Source: an uncultured Clostridia bacterium (GTDB taxonomy: Bacteria; Bacillota; Clostridia; TANB77; CAG-508). From it: a DNA stretch of 37,944 bases. The translations under genes were made by a program, and so were the position numbers. The stretch lies in assembly GCA_934121875.1 (NCBI GenBank), contig CAKOVG010000009.1:1-37944 (forward strand), read 5' to 3'. This document shows, piece by piece, positions 1 through 7,587 of this stretch (positions are counted from its first letter, which is position 1; every line of letters starts with the position of its first letter). The notes beneath the pieces are model-generated. The model made no database searches. It was not told the origin of the DNA and worked only from the letters and a program-made list of their open reading frames with translations.

Positions 1-842
1 CCATAATCTCTTGCTTGTTTTATTGCTACTCTAAATCTATCTACTGCAATTGGATATTCAGCTCTTACATAAATATATCCTTGATTAGCTCCAATTGCAT
101 AACCAGCAATTATCATTGCCTCTAATACAGAATGTGGATCTCCTTCTAAAATACTTCTATCCATAAATGCTCCTGGATCACCTTCATCTGCATTACACAC
201 TACATATTTTTGTTCTGATTTTACTGCTTTAGTTAATTCCCATTTTTTACCTGTTGAAAATCCTGCTCCTCCTCTTCCTCTTAAGCCTGAATCTTCAATT
301 GTTTTAATTACTTCATTTGGTGTCATTTCTAAAAGTACTTTTTCTAATGCTTTGTATCCATTAAATGCTATGTATTCATCAATATTCTCAGGGTCAATTT
401 TTCCACTATTTTGAAGAGCAATTCTTTTTTGTTTTTTATAAAAAGTTAAATCATCTAATTTATTTACTCTAGTTCCATCTATGTCTTTGCATAACAACCT
501 TTCAACTATTTTGCCATCTATAATGTGTTTTTGTATAATCTCTTCGCAGTCTTCTGGTTTTACCATTGCATAAAATGTATCTTCTGGTCTAATGATTACT
601 ATTGGCCCTTTTGCACATAAGCCAAAACACCCAGTTTGAATTACACGCACATTTTCTAGGCTTTTTTCCTTTACTATTCTTTTAAAGTTTTCTATAACTT
701 GTGTAGATTTTGAAGATGTACATCCTGTTCCATGGCATACCAGAATATGCTTTTCTTTTCCTCCAACTGTTGTATCTACTCTAATGTTTAATTCTTTTCT
801 TTTTTCTTCTCTTATTTTCCTTATTTCTTCTAAAGTTTTCAA
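1..842 (-). CDS. NADH-binding flavoprotein subunit, NuoF/HydB-like (partial, N-terminal part)
   Basis: The frame is open from a TTG start at 842 to the window edge, giving the first 280 residues of a protein that is usually about 600 long. AGGAAAGGGG lies 8-9 bases upstream of the TTG. Residues about 35-120 form a thioredoxin-like ferredoxin domain with cysteines in CHGTGC and TGCFGLC. From about residue 190 the NuoF core begins, with the nucleotide/FMN loop GLRGRGGAGFSTGKKW and the segment CNADEGDPGAFMDRS. The family takes electrons from (or gives them to) NADH through FMN and iron-sulfur clusters. A NuoE-like gene just upstream suggests an NADH-dependent or bifurcating [FeFe] hydrogenase (HydABC/Hnd type), but the catalytic HydA subunit is outside the window, so another NADH-linked oxidoreductase remains possible. 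Confidence 0.92.
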   Translation of the reverse strand, partial: MKTLEEIRKIREEKRKELNIRVDTTVGGKEKHILVCHGTGCTSSKSTQVIENFKRIVKEKSLENVRVIQTGCFGLCAKGPIVIIRPEDTFYAMVKPEDCEEIIQKHIIDGKIVERLLCKDIDGTRVNKLDDLTFYKKQKRIALQNSGKIDPENIDEYIAFNGYKALEKVLLEMTPNEVIKTIEDSGLRGRGGAGFSTGKKWELTKAVKSEQKYVVCNADEGDPGAFMDRSILEGDPHSVLEAMIIAGYAIGANQGYIYVRAEYPIAVDRFRVAIKQARDY

Positions 843-857
843 ATAATTACCCCTTTC

Positions 858-1334
858 CTATTTGGTCATTAATTCATCTAAAACTTCATCAAGTTTTTTT
901 ACTGTAGCTTTTCCATAGACTTCTCCATTAACAGTAAATACTGGTGCTATTCCACATGCACCTAAACAGCGAGTACTATCAATTGAAAACTGTCCGTCTT
1001 TTGTTGTTTCTCCTTCTTTGATACCAAGCCTTTCTTTTAATCTACTCATTAATTTTTCTGATCCTTTTACAAAGCATGCTGTTCCTAAACATACAGAAAT
1101 TGCATATTTTCCTTTTGGTTTTAATGTAAATCTTGAGTAAAATGTAATTACACCATAGATTTCTGCCATTGGTATATTTAAGTATTCTGATATTTCACTT
1201 TGTGCAATTTGTGGAATATATCCATATTTTTCTTGCACGTCATTTAATATTGGTACCAAGTTATCTTTAGCAGTTGTATATTGTTCTATAATCTCTTTTA
1301 TTTCTTGTTTTAATTTTTGTTCCACACAATTCAT
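858..1334 (-). CDS. NuoE/HydC-like [2Fe-2S] subunit of an NADH-linked hydrogenase-type complex
   Basis: This 158-residue protein is the usual length for NuoE/HydC. The N-terminal helical part (QEKYGYIPQ) is followed by a thioredoxin-like fold carrying four cluster cysteines, two in CLGTAC (about residues 82-87) and two in RCLGAC (about 122-127). The subunit relays electrons from the NuoF-type flavoprotein. It is the first gene of the operon: GAGGAGGAAGG lies just before the ATG, a sigma-A-like promoter is at 1382-1410, and the NuoF-like gene starts 15 bases after its TAG stop. Order and spacing fit the hydC-hydB-hydA arrangement of clostridial hydrogenases. Confidence 0.92.
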   Translation of the reverse strand: MNCVEQKLKQEIKEIIEQYTTAKDNLVPILNDVQEKYGYIPQIAQSEISEYLNIPMAEIYGVITFYSRFTLKPKGKYAISVCLGTACFVKGSEKLMSRLKERLGIKEGETTKDGQFSIDSTRCLGACGIAPVFTVNGEVYGKATVKKLDEVLDELMTK

Positions 1335-1381
1335 TTTGCCTTCCTCCTCATTGTATATTTTTATTTCATTTTCACTGATTT

Positions 1382-1410
1382 ATTATATCAAATCAATAAT
1401 TTTTATACAA
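1382..1410 (-). promoter_or_regulatory. Sigma-A-type promoter for the NuoE/NuoF operon
   Basis: On the minus strand TTGTAT (1405-1410), a 17-base spacer and a perfect TATAAT (1382-1387) lie about 50 bases upstream of the NuoE-like start codon. The region sits between the terminator of the upstream operon and this gene, so it is the natural start of the transcript. Confidence 0.7.
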
Positions 1411-1423
1411 CAAAATATGACAA

Positions 1424-1471
1424 AAAAAGCTCACACTAAGATAAATTTATTTTATCTTAGTGGAGCTTTTT
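1424..1471 (-). terminator. Intrinsic terminator after the DUF3048 gene
   Basis: The arms 1424-1445 and 1451-1471 pair over 21 bp with a single bulged base and a 5-base loop. On the minus strand the stem is followed by a run of seven T. It begins a few bases after the stop of the DUF3048 gene, closing the pdaA-to-DUF3048 operon and insulating the hydrogenase operon downstream. Confidence 0.92.
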
Positions 1472-1473
1472 AA

Positions 1474-2556
1474 TTATTTAAAACTAATTTTACTATCTAT
1501 TGGGCAAATTTGAATGAAAGTTTTTCCGTCATTTACTTTTATTTCATTTCCTTCTAAGTCTTTATACACTGTTTGACCACTTCTTGACGTTTTATAACAT
1601 TTAATTGGTATATATTTTCCATTTGTAATGTAATAACCATCTAATGTTTTTACATTGTCTAGTGTTTGTCTCCCCTTTCCGCTTCCATCATCTAAAGTAG
1701 TGTTTTTACATTTTGTTATAATAATATTTTTAGTTTTAACTGTATTTTTTGTGTTCCAGTCAGTTTGTTTTGTATTTCTTGAATATCTAATATATTCTTT
1801 ACTTTCTTCGTCATATTCATATTTTACTGTATTATAATATGAATACGGAATTGTTACCGTATTTGCTACATTTGTAATTTTTCCCTCTGTTTCGCCTTCT
1901 GCTGGTTCTTCTCTTTTATCTGGTAAATTTACTTCATCTACAACATAATTAAGGACTGTCTTTTTAGCTGTAGTTGTTCTAAATCCCTTACTTTCAATAA
2001 GCTTTGTTAATTTAGCTGTTGAGGTTACCGCATTATGTGGAGCATATCTACTATTATCTCTCCAAAAGTCTGTTGCACTTTCGTATATTCCATTTATGTC
2101 GTCTACTTTTAATTTTGTTATATCTGATTTTGCCTGTGGACTTTGACCATAGTGTACGCAAATTGCATCATTTTCTAGCATGTAGTCTAAATAATAATGT
2201 CTAACACTTCTTAATGGACCAATTTTGCTAATTTCTTTGTTTTGAATTACTGCCATTAATCTAGTTTCTCCGCCTTCAACAATTATTTCATAAACTAAAT
2301 CAGCCTCTTCTAGCCCTGCTTGTGGCATAGCATTTATATTATTGTCTATCATAAATGCAATTGGCCTTTCGGTTCCTGCAAGAGTTTTAGGTTTAGGTAC
2401 TTGTTTTGGTTCTTGTACTTTTGGCACATTTTCTGTGCTTCCTACTTCTTGGCTATTTTTGAATTTTTCAATTCCTAACCATATACCTACTGCAAATATT
2501 GCTAATAGTAAAATTATTATTAAACCTATACCTTTTTTAGATTTTTTTCTTGACAT
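1474..2556 (-). CDS. DUF3048 family protein (YerB-like), membrane-anchored
   Basis: From the ATG at 2556 this is a 360-residue protein. That start is chosen because AAAGGAG lies 10 bases before it; the frame stays open upstream but would overlap the DgkA-PAP2 gene. A basic start (SRKKSKKG) leads into one membrane segment, LIIILLLAIFAVGIWLG, then a Pro/Lys-rich linker and the DUF3048 body. RPIAFMIDNN, ADLVYEIIVEGGETRLMAV, IGPLRSVRHYYLDYM and YAPHNAVTST are typical of YerB. The C-terminal domain contains a NIIITKCKNT strand. The molecular function of the family is not established. The protein is expected outside the cell, anchored by its N terminus. It is the last gene of the operon. Confidence 0.9.
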   Translation of the reverse strand: MSRKKSKKGIGLIIILLLAIFAVGIWLGIEKFKNSQEVGSTENVPKVQEPKQVPKPKTLAGTERPIAFMIDNNINAMPQAGLEEADLVYEIIVEGGETRLMAVIQNKEISKIGPLRSVRHYYLDYMLENDAICVHYGQSPQAKSDITKLKVDDINGIYESATDFWRDNSRYAPHNAVTSTAKLTKLIESKGFRTTTAKKTVLNYVVDEVNLPDKREEPAEGETEGKITNVANTVTIPYSYYNTVKYEYDEESKEYIRYSRNTKQTDWNTKNTVKTKNIIITKCKNTTLDDGSGKGRQTLDNVKTLDGYYITNGKYIPIKCYKTSRSGQTVYKDLEGNEIKVNDGKTFIQICPIDSKISFK

Positions 2557-2572
2557 ATTTATACATCTCCTT

Positions 2573-3310
2573 TTAAACAACTGCCATTGCAATTCCGTAT
2601 AGTACAAGTACTAATATTGTTGCAAAGCATCCACTAAATATTATTTCTAGTAAAGTATGTTCTTTTGCTGCTATTCTGCTTTCTGCCAACAAAATTACTG
2701 TTACTAGTGATAACATTAATATAACAATATTATCTGTCAATAGCCAAATTAATGTATTTGCTGCAAAACCAATGGCTGCATGTCCGCTTGGAACTAGTTT
2801 TGAATTTAACCCTTTGTGTTTATTAGATTTTGCATATGCAACCAATGCTAATGCTGAAATCATTACAATGACCATTATTGCAAAAGATAAATGCACTGGA
2901 TTACTTGTAACATTTTTTAAGAAAGTTAATCCTATATCTGCTATTTTGTCAAAGAATAGAAAATATGCTACTATTATTGCATTTATTGCTGTTATTACAA
3001 CCCCGCCTGCCGCAACATCTTTGGCTATTTTAGCTTTTGGATGATATACATCAACATATAAATCTACAACCGTTTCTATTGCTGTATTTACCATTTCAGC
3101 AAATATGATTAGCACTATTGTAAATAGAAAGCATAAAAATTCTGCTCGGTCTAAATTAAAAAATAAACTTACAATTACTACAATTACGGCAATTATTAGT
3201 TGTTTTTTTATATTGTTTTGTGTTGTGGTTGCATATATTATTCCATTGAAAGCATTTTTCCAGGCATCTATAAAGTTACGGTTTTTTATTTCTTTGTTTT
3301 CTTTTTTCAT
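2573..3310 (-). CDS. Diacylglycerol/undecaprenol kinase fused to a PAP2-type phosphatase
   Basis: This 245-residue membrane protein joins two enzymes. Residues 1 to about 120 are a DgkA-type lipid kinase, with the core EMVNTAIETVVDL followed by HPKAKIAKDVAAGGVV, which in the family carries the catalytic Glu/Asn and Lys-Asp. Bacillota homologues phosphorylate undecaprenol. Residues about 125-245 are a short PAP2 domain with PSGHAA and SRIAAKEHTLLE. This matches PSGH and SR-x5-H-x3-D, except that the last acid is Glu and the first KX6RP motif is not clear. Six or so hydrophobic segments are visible. It starts with AGGGGAG and overlaps the end of ybeY by 35 bases, so the two are probably translationally coupled. 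Confidence 0.88.
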   Translation of the reverse strand: MKKENKEIKNRNFIDAWKNAFNGIIYATTTQNNIKKQLIIAVIVVIVSLFFNLDRAEFLCFLFTIVLIIFAEMVNTAIETVVDLYVDVYHPKAKIAKDVAAGGVVITAINAIIVAYFLFFDKIADIGLTFLKNVTSNPVHLSFAIMVIVMISALALVAYAKSNKHKGLNSKLVPSGHAAIGFAANTLIWLLTDNIVILMLSLVTVILLAESRIAAKEHTLLEIIFSGCFATILVLVLYGIAMAVV

Positions 3311-3806
3311 ATTCTCCCCTTGTAATATTTAGTTTAGAAAGAACTGTTTCCTCTTTTTCTCTCATTTCTAATTTCTCGTCGTCAGTCATATGGTCATATC
3401 CTCTTAAATGATAAAATCCATGAACCAGCATATATGCAAATTCTCTTTCAAAGCTGTGTCCATATTCTTTTGCTTGCTCTTCTACTCTTGCAATTGAGAT
3501 TATAATGTCACCCATTATATCTTGTAGCATTTCACTTTTATGTTCTGCAGTTTTAACAATAAGTTTGTCCAATTCATCCTTTTCAAACATAGGAAAAGAG
3601 AGTACATCTGTCTCTTTATCTATATTTCTGTACTTTTTGTTTAATTCTCGTATATTTTGCGGATCTGTTAATGTAACACATATATATAAAGAGGTAGGAT
3701 TTATGTGCTCTACCTCAAAACATTTTTGTATTACTTTTTCAATTATATTTTCTAGTTCTAGTTTTGTTTCAATGTCTTTCCAAACAATTTGTGTTATTTT
3801 ACTCAT
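3276..3806 (-). CDS. ybeY: Endoribonuclease YbeY (rRNA maturation factor)
   Basis: This 176-residue protein carries the zinc-binding signature of YbeY in HGFYHLRGYDH (H-x3-H-x5-H), near residues 130-140. The conserved EKETDVLSFPMFE-like strand (seen as NIDKETDVLSFPM) and LGDIIIS-like segment (MGDIIIS) come before it. YbeY is a single-strand endoribonuclease acting in 16S rRNA 3' end maturation and ribosome quality control. It sits between an unrecognised gene and the DgkA fusion. In many Bacillota it follows phoH and pgpH, which are absent here. GAAGGAAT precedes the ATG. Confidence 0.95.
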   Translation of the reverse strand: MSKITQIVWKDIETKLELENIIEKVIQKCFEVEHINPTSLYICVTLTDPQNIRELNKKYRNIDKETDVLSFPMFEKDELDKLIVKTAEHKSEMLQDIMGDIIISIARVEEQAKEYGHSFEREFAYMLVHGFYHLRGYDHMTDDEKLEMREKEETVLSKLNITRGEYEKRKQRNKKP

Positions 3807-3833
3807 ATTTATTCCTTCTAATATTATTACAGT

Positions 3834-5054
3834 TTAAGCTGTTTGAGTTCTACTTCCTCGTTTTTTAGTATACCTTCCTGTTGAAGCAAAAGTATTTTTT
3901 AGTGGTTTCATTGCATCTAATTCAACTAATTTTGTACAGTAAAAACGAATGATTTTATAATATCTATTTTCGTCTTTTCTTAACTTTTTAAGGTCGTTTC
4001 TTAAGAATAATACTTGTTTGTCTTTAGAATAATCCATATAATTTTTCTCTTTATTTTTTTGTATTTCTTTGTATTGTTTGTAAAATTCTTTGTAGTCTTC
4101 TCTAGCTTCTGGTTTATCCCAGTATATTTTTGTTGCTAATAGTTTCATGTTGTATTCTTCTATTAATGTAATTAGTAGTGAATATGCTTTTTCTTGTTTA
4201 CGAACTACTTTTGTGTCTACTATTAAACTCCTAACATCATTTAACAATTTTTCATAACATTGTTCAGCTACAATAAGAGGTAAACTATGTGTAAATAGTT
4301 TTCTGCTTAATCCTAGTAATATCATATTTTTTTCTATTGTATCGTTTTGGTCTAATTTACCTACTGTAAATTTTTCAAAACTATGATAATCTTCTAGTAT
4401 TTCTTTGTATATTTTATTTTCTGGATCTTGTTTCATTTTTAATGGCAAAATATTTTCAATGTATTGTTCTAATGTATCAAATATTTTGTTATATACTTCA
4501 TCTTTTGCCCCTGGTGTTAAATTATCTGCTAATTTAATTGAATAATGTTTTAGTAATCCTTTGTATAAAGTTTCCATTTGAGAAATATACAATGTTTGAT
4601 ATCTTGTTAAAGATTGCTCTTTATTAAGACTTTCTACTGTTTCATAATCTAAGTTTAGTAAATACATTTGCTTTTTATATTTGTACTCTAAATATTCTGT
4701 TTCTTTTAAACGGACTATTGAATAATATTCTGATAGTGCATTTTTTTCGAAATCACTAGCAGTATCATTTTTTACTTTTTTGTAGATAGAGTCCATAATA
4801 TATTTATCGATTGATTCTAAATATAATGCGTATATATCTTCAAACTTTTTTTCTATTGCTTCTTTCTTTTCTTGATTATCTATAGTTTCGCTTGCTTTAT
4901 ATGTTTCATATGCTTTTAATGCATTATTTCTTTTAATTGAAATTAACATTCCATTAATTCCTATTTTTGTTGGAGTTAATAGTTTTGTAATTGTATTGCT
5001 AATTTTTGAAAAAAATGTTTTTTCTTGGTATATTCTCAAACTTCTTTCTTCCAT
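3834..5054 (-). CDS. Unrecognised 406-residue helical protein between yqfD and ybeY
   Basis: I do not recognise this family. The start is set at the ATG at 5054 because AAAGGAAC overlaps the end of yqfD and lies 8-9 bases upstream; the frame also has a TTG six codons earlier that would place the Shine-Dalgarno inside the gene. The product is rich in Lys, Glu, Tyr and Leu, has no signal peptide or membrane segment, and appears almost wholly helical with long charged stretches (for example residues about 330-385, rich in KEYKQYK and KDLKK patterns). The C terminus is basic (GRYTKKRGSRTQTA). It stands where phoH and pgpH are found in the Bacillus yqfC-yqfD-phoH-pgpH-ybeY order. A structural or sporulation-linked role is only a guess. 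Confidence 0.75.
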   Translation of the reverse strand: MEERSLRIYQEKTFFSKISNTITKLLTPTKIGINGMLISIKRNNALKAYETYKASETIDNQEKKEAIEKKFEDIYALYLESIDKYIMDSIYKKVKNDTASDFEKNALSEYYSIVRLKETEYLEYKYKKQMYLLNLDYETVESLNKEQSLTRYQTLYISQMETLYKGLLKHYSIKLADNLTPGAKDEVYNKIFDTLEQYIENILPLKMKQDPENKIYKEILEDYHSFEKFTVGKLDQNDTIEKNMILLGLSRKLFTHSLPLIVAEQCYEKLLNDVRSLIVDTKVVRKQEKAYSLLITLIEEYNMKLLATKIYWDKPEAREDYKEFYKQYKEIQKNKEKNYMDYSKDKQVLFLRNDLKKLRKDENRYYKIIRFYCTKLVELDAMKPLKNTFASTGRYTKKRGSRTQTA

Positions 5055-5068
5055 GGCATCTGTTCCTT

Positions 5069-6250
5069 TCAAAATACTATTTTTTCTTTTGCGCCAATAC
5101 CCTCGAGCACTTCGTAAATAACTTCTACTTCAATATTATTTTCTAGCTTTTCTGTATTTATTTTTTGATTTATTATTTTATTATCTTTTATTTGCTCTTT
5201 TAATACTTCATCTGCTTGTTTTATTGCAATGTTTTTTGCTTCTTCTTTTGAATACGAAACTTCTTGTTCTTCATACTCTTGGTACGTTTTTTGTTTTATT
5301 TCTATCGGCAAATAAAAATCTGAAAATAGTTTTAGTTTTTTACTCGTCTCTATTGTATCATAATTTTGAAATTTTGGAACCCCTTTTATTAAATTTATTT
5401 CAAAATTATTTACCTTTACGGAATATTTACTTTCCTCCTTACCTGTTTTTACTTTTTTAGATTGTTTTAGTGGCACTTTTACTTTTTGAGAATACCATAC
5501 TTTTGCCTGAACCTCGCCTGTTGCATGCACATATCGTATTCCTGTAAATTGTCCTTCGAGCCATCCTTGTATTAGTACTGTTCCTTTTGTTACTAAGTCG
5601 CCCTCTTTTACTACGGCTATGCCATTTTGTGCATTAACTTTTACTATCATTCCTTCTTTTGTTGCAACAATATTACAGTATTCTTGTTCTTGTATAATTT
5701 CTGGTTTTAAGTCTGCTTCTACTACTTTTACAATTGCATTTGTTCCTTGTAGCTCTATTCCAATCCAAGCTAAATCTTCCCTTTTTAGTCTCATTTTTTC
5801 TACTATATTTTTGGTGTTTAGATTTATTTTAGATGTTCCTATTTTGAGATTACTTTCCGTTAAGTCTTTTAAAATTTCCTCAGTAGAAATTCTTTCGTTT
5901 CCTACTACTTCTATATTCCATATAAAGTTTGATAATGTAATTGCTGTAGCTATTAATAGTATAAATAATATTGCAAAAATTTTTCTTTTTTTGTATTTAT
6001 GTAGTATAAATGGTATTCCTCTTTTCTTTTGTATTTTTACTCTACACTTAGTTTTTTTAGCTATTTCTTTTATTTTTTTAAAGTCATTTATTCCAATATT
6101 CACTTTTATAATCGTAGAATGGTTTCTTTTCATATTCCATAAAAATATTTTTTTATTGTTACAAATATTTATAAATCGCTCTATAAAGTATCCCTCTGCT
6201 TCAATAGTTACATATCCTAAAATGTAGTTTAATAGTATTTTAAAATACAT
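5069..6250 (-). CDS. yqfD: Sporulation protein YqfD
   Basis: From the ATG at 6250, preceded by AGGAGG, the protein has 393 residues. It opens with the family-typical NYILGYVTIEAEGYFIERFINIC. After an N-terminal cytoplasmic domain comes one membrane segment (IFAILFILLIATAITLSNFIW) and a POTRA-like extracytoplasmic region (VVGNERISTEEILKDL), as in YqfD, a sigma-E-controlled sporulation protein of unclear mechanism. It lies 10 bases after yqfC, the standard pairing. Its TGA stop overlaps the ribosome binding site of the next gene. Confidence 0.93.
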   Translation of the reverse strand: MYFKILLNYILGYVTIEAEGYFIERFINICNNKKIFLWNMKRNHSTIIKVNIGINDFKKIKEIAKKTKCRVKIQKKRGIPFILHKYKKRKIFAILFILLIATAITLSNFIWNIEVVGNERISTEEILKDLTESNLKIGTSKINLNTKNIVEKMRLKREDLAWIGIELQGTNAIVKVVEADLKPEIIQEQEYCNIVATKEGMIVKVNAQNGIAVVKEGDLVTKGTVLIQGWLEGQFTGIRYVHATGEVQAKVWYSQKVKVPLKQSKKVKTGKEESKYSVKVNNFEINLIKGVPKFQNYDTIETSKKLKLFSDFYLPIEIKQKTYQEYEEQEVSYSKEEAKNIAIKQADEVLKEQIKDNKIINQKINTEKLENNIEVEVIYEVLEGIGAKEKIVF

Positions 6251-6260
6251 TGTTTGCCTC

Positions 6261-6563
6261 CTATTCCTCATCTGTAGTTGCTTCAAAGTCTATACTTTCT
6301 ATTTTTCCTGTTACAAATAAATCATCTGTTGTCATTTCTTCTAAATAAAGTTCATACCCGTTTATGTTTAAAATCCCAATATATGTACTAATTCGTATAT
6401 AAAAGTCTTGATATTCTAGTATGCCTTTATAGTTTTCAATTAGCATTTGTTTAAAACCTACTACTGTTATTTTAGGTAAATTGGTAGATATTTCTTGTGG
6501 AATTTCTAACAAACGATTTAATCTATTTTGTATACTCTTATTTCTTTTAGAAGCTTTTCTCAC
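6261..6563 (-). CDS. yqfC: Sporulation protein YqfC
   Basis: The product is about 100 residues. The start is taken as the GTG at 6563, because AGAGGGGGA sits 6 bases upstream and overlaps the stop of the preceding gene; a GTG two codons earlier (6569) is an alternative. The core reads LEIPQEISTNLPKITVVGFKQMLIENYKGILEY, then IRISTYIGILNINGYELYLEEMTTDDLFVTGKI, which is the YqfC/YabP fold. Members are sporulation proteins made in the mother cell and are nearly always paired with yqfD, as here. Confidence 0.93.
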   Translation of the reverse strand: MRKASKRNKSIQNRLNRLLEIPQEISTNLPKITVVGFKQMLIENYKGILEYQDFYIRISTYIGILNINGYELYLEEMTTDDLFVTGKIESIDFEATTDEE

Positions 6564-6576
6564 ACTCACTCCCCCT

Positions 6577-7383
6577 CTATCTTTGGAAATCATCCAAAGA
6601 TTTAAACTCATACCCCATCTTCTTAATCTCCTTTATGCAATAGTCTAATATGTTGCTATTGTCTTTTGAAGTAGCATGTAATAATATAACTGCACCTGGA
6701 TGTATATTATTTAACACCATTTTTTTACCATATTCTTCTTTTCCTTGTTTATTTGTATCCCAGTCATCATAAGCAAAGCTCCACATAACAGTTTTATAAC
6801 CAAGAGTATTTGTATATGCCACTGTTCTTTCACTATATTCTCCTTTAGGTGGACGAATGTATTTCATTTCATAATTAAATTTTTCGTATACTGCTGTGTG
6901 TAGGTTCATTACTTCTTTTTGTATTTGTTCATTTGTTAAGTCTGGCATACTTTTATGATTTACTGTATGGTTCCCTACTATATGGCCTTCATCTATCATT
7001 TGTTTTACTAAATCTTGTGCCGTATTTAGATAATGTGCAGTTATAAAGAATGTAGCTGGTACTTGGTTTTCCTTTAATACTGCTAATATTTTTGATGTAT
7101 ATCCAGCTTCATAACCATTGTCGAAAGTTAGGTACACATATTTTGATTCTTTGTTTCCTATTGCAATTCCATCATATGTGTCTATTATTTTTTTATTAAT
7201 ACTCCCTAAGTCTGGTTGTTTCTGGTTATTTTCTCTTTTTATTCCCCATCCTATTTTTTTATTACTAATCTCAGTTGTATTTGTTGGTAAAATTTTACCA
7301 TTAAAATTAGCTATAGATATTGAAAAAATAAATATAAATAGCAAAGAAGATATTATTATAATAAAGTTGAATTTTGCTTTCAT
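6577..7383 (-). CDS. pdaA: Polysaccharide deacetylase, PdaA-like (muramic-delta-lactam formation in spore cortex)
   Basis: This 268-residue protein begins with a signal/anchor segment (FNFIIIISSLLFIFIFSISIA) and then a carbohydrate esterase 4 domain. Motif 1 is YLTFDNGYE, the PdaA variant of TFDDG; motif 2 is GNHTVNH; motif 3 is RPPKGEYS; motif 4 is WSFAYDDWD; motif 5 is VILLHATS. PdaA removes the acetyl group from muramoyl-lactam precursors in the spore cortex and is needed for germination. Being directly followed by yqfC-yqfD supports the sporulation assignment. The next gene's ribosome binding site overlaps its TAG stop. Confidence 0.9.
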   Translation of the reverse strand: MKAKFNFIIIISSLLFIFIFSISIANFNGKILPTNTTEISNKKIGWGIKRENNQKQPDLGSINKKIIDTYDGIAIGNKESKYVYLTFDNGYEAGYTSKILAVLKENQVPATFFITAHYLNTAQDLVKQMIDEGHIVGNHTVNHKSMPDLTNEQIQKEVMNLHTAVYEKFNYEMKYIRPPKGEYSERTVAYTNTLGYKTVMWSFAYDDWDTNKQGKEEYGKKMVLNNIHPGAVILLHATSKDNSNILDYCIKEIKKMGYEFKSLDDFQR

Positions 7384-7447
7384 TTTGGCGCTTTTCCTTT
7401 CTTTTTAATGGTGATATTGCAAAGTATTTTTTTTAATAATTTTTTAG

Positions 7448-7536
7448 ATAGTTCTTGACATTGAAAAATTTTTGAACTATATTTATATAAGTAATTGGAA
7501 ATTTTTAGGTAATTTTGCATTGTTTTGTCGAACTAT
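7448..7536 (+). promoter_or_regulatory. agrA promoter region with three ATAGTTC elements
   Basis: A strong promoter reads TTGACA (7455-7460), a 17-base spacer, TATATT (7478-7483). ATAGTTC lies at 7448-7454 on the plus strand, touching the -35. Its reverse complement GAACTAT lies at 7474-7480 overlapping the -10, and again at 7530-7536 downstream. The first two form an inverted repeat around the promoter. These could be sites for the LytTR response regulator encoded next, which would give autoregulation; that is inference. Confidence 0.7.
7524..7532 (+). promoter_or_regulatory. Spo0A box (TTTGTCGAA)
   Basis: A perfect match to the consensus TTTGTCRAA lies about 38 bases downstream of the predicted agrA transcription start and 56 bases before its ATG. 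A Spo0A site in this position would normally repress. The gap is divergent with pdaA, so it could instead serve that gene. Binding is inferred from the sequence match only. Confidence 0.5.
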
Positions 7537-7587
7537 ACTTTAAATTCTATCACCTTTTTATATTTATATTATGCGGGGGTTAAATAT

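Noticed and set aside
5619..6227. A 202-codon hydrophobic frame on the plus strand.
   Set aside because: It is the complement of yqfD; its hydrophobic, Phe/Ile-rich composition is what the antisense of an AT-rich gene gives, and it has no promoter or ribosome binding site.
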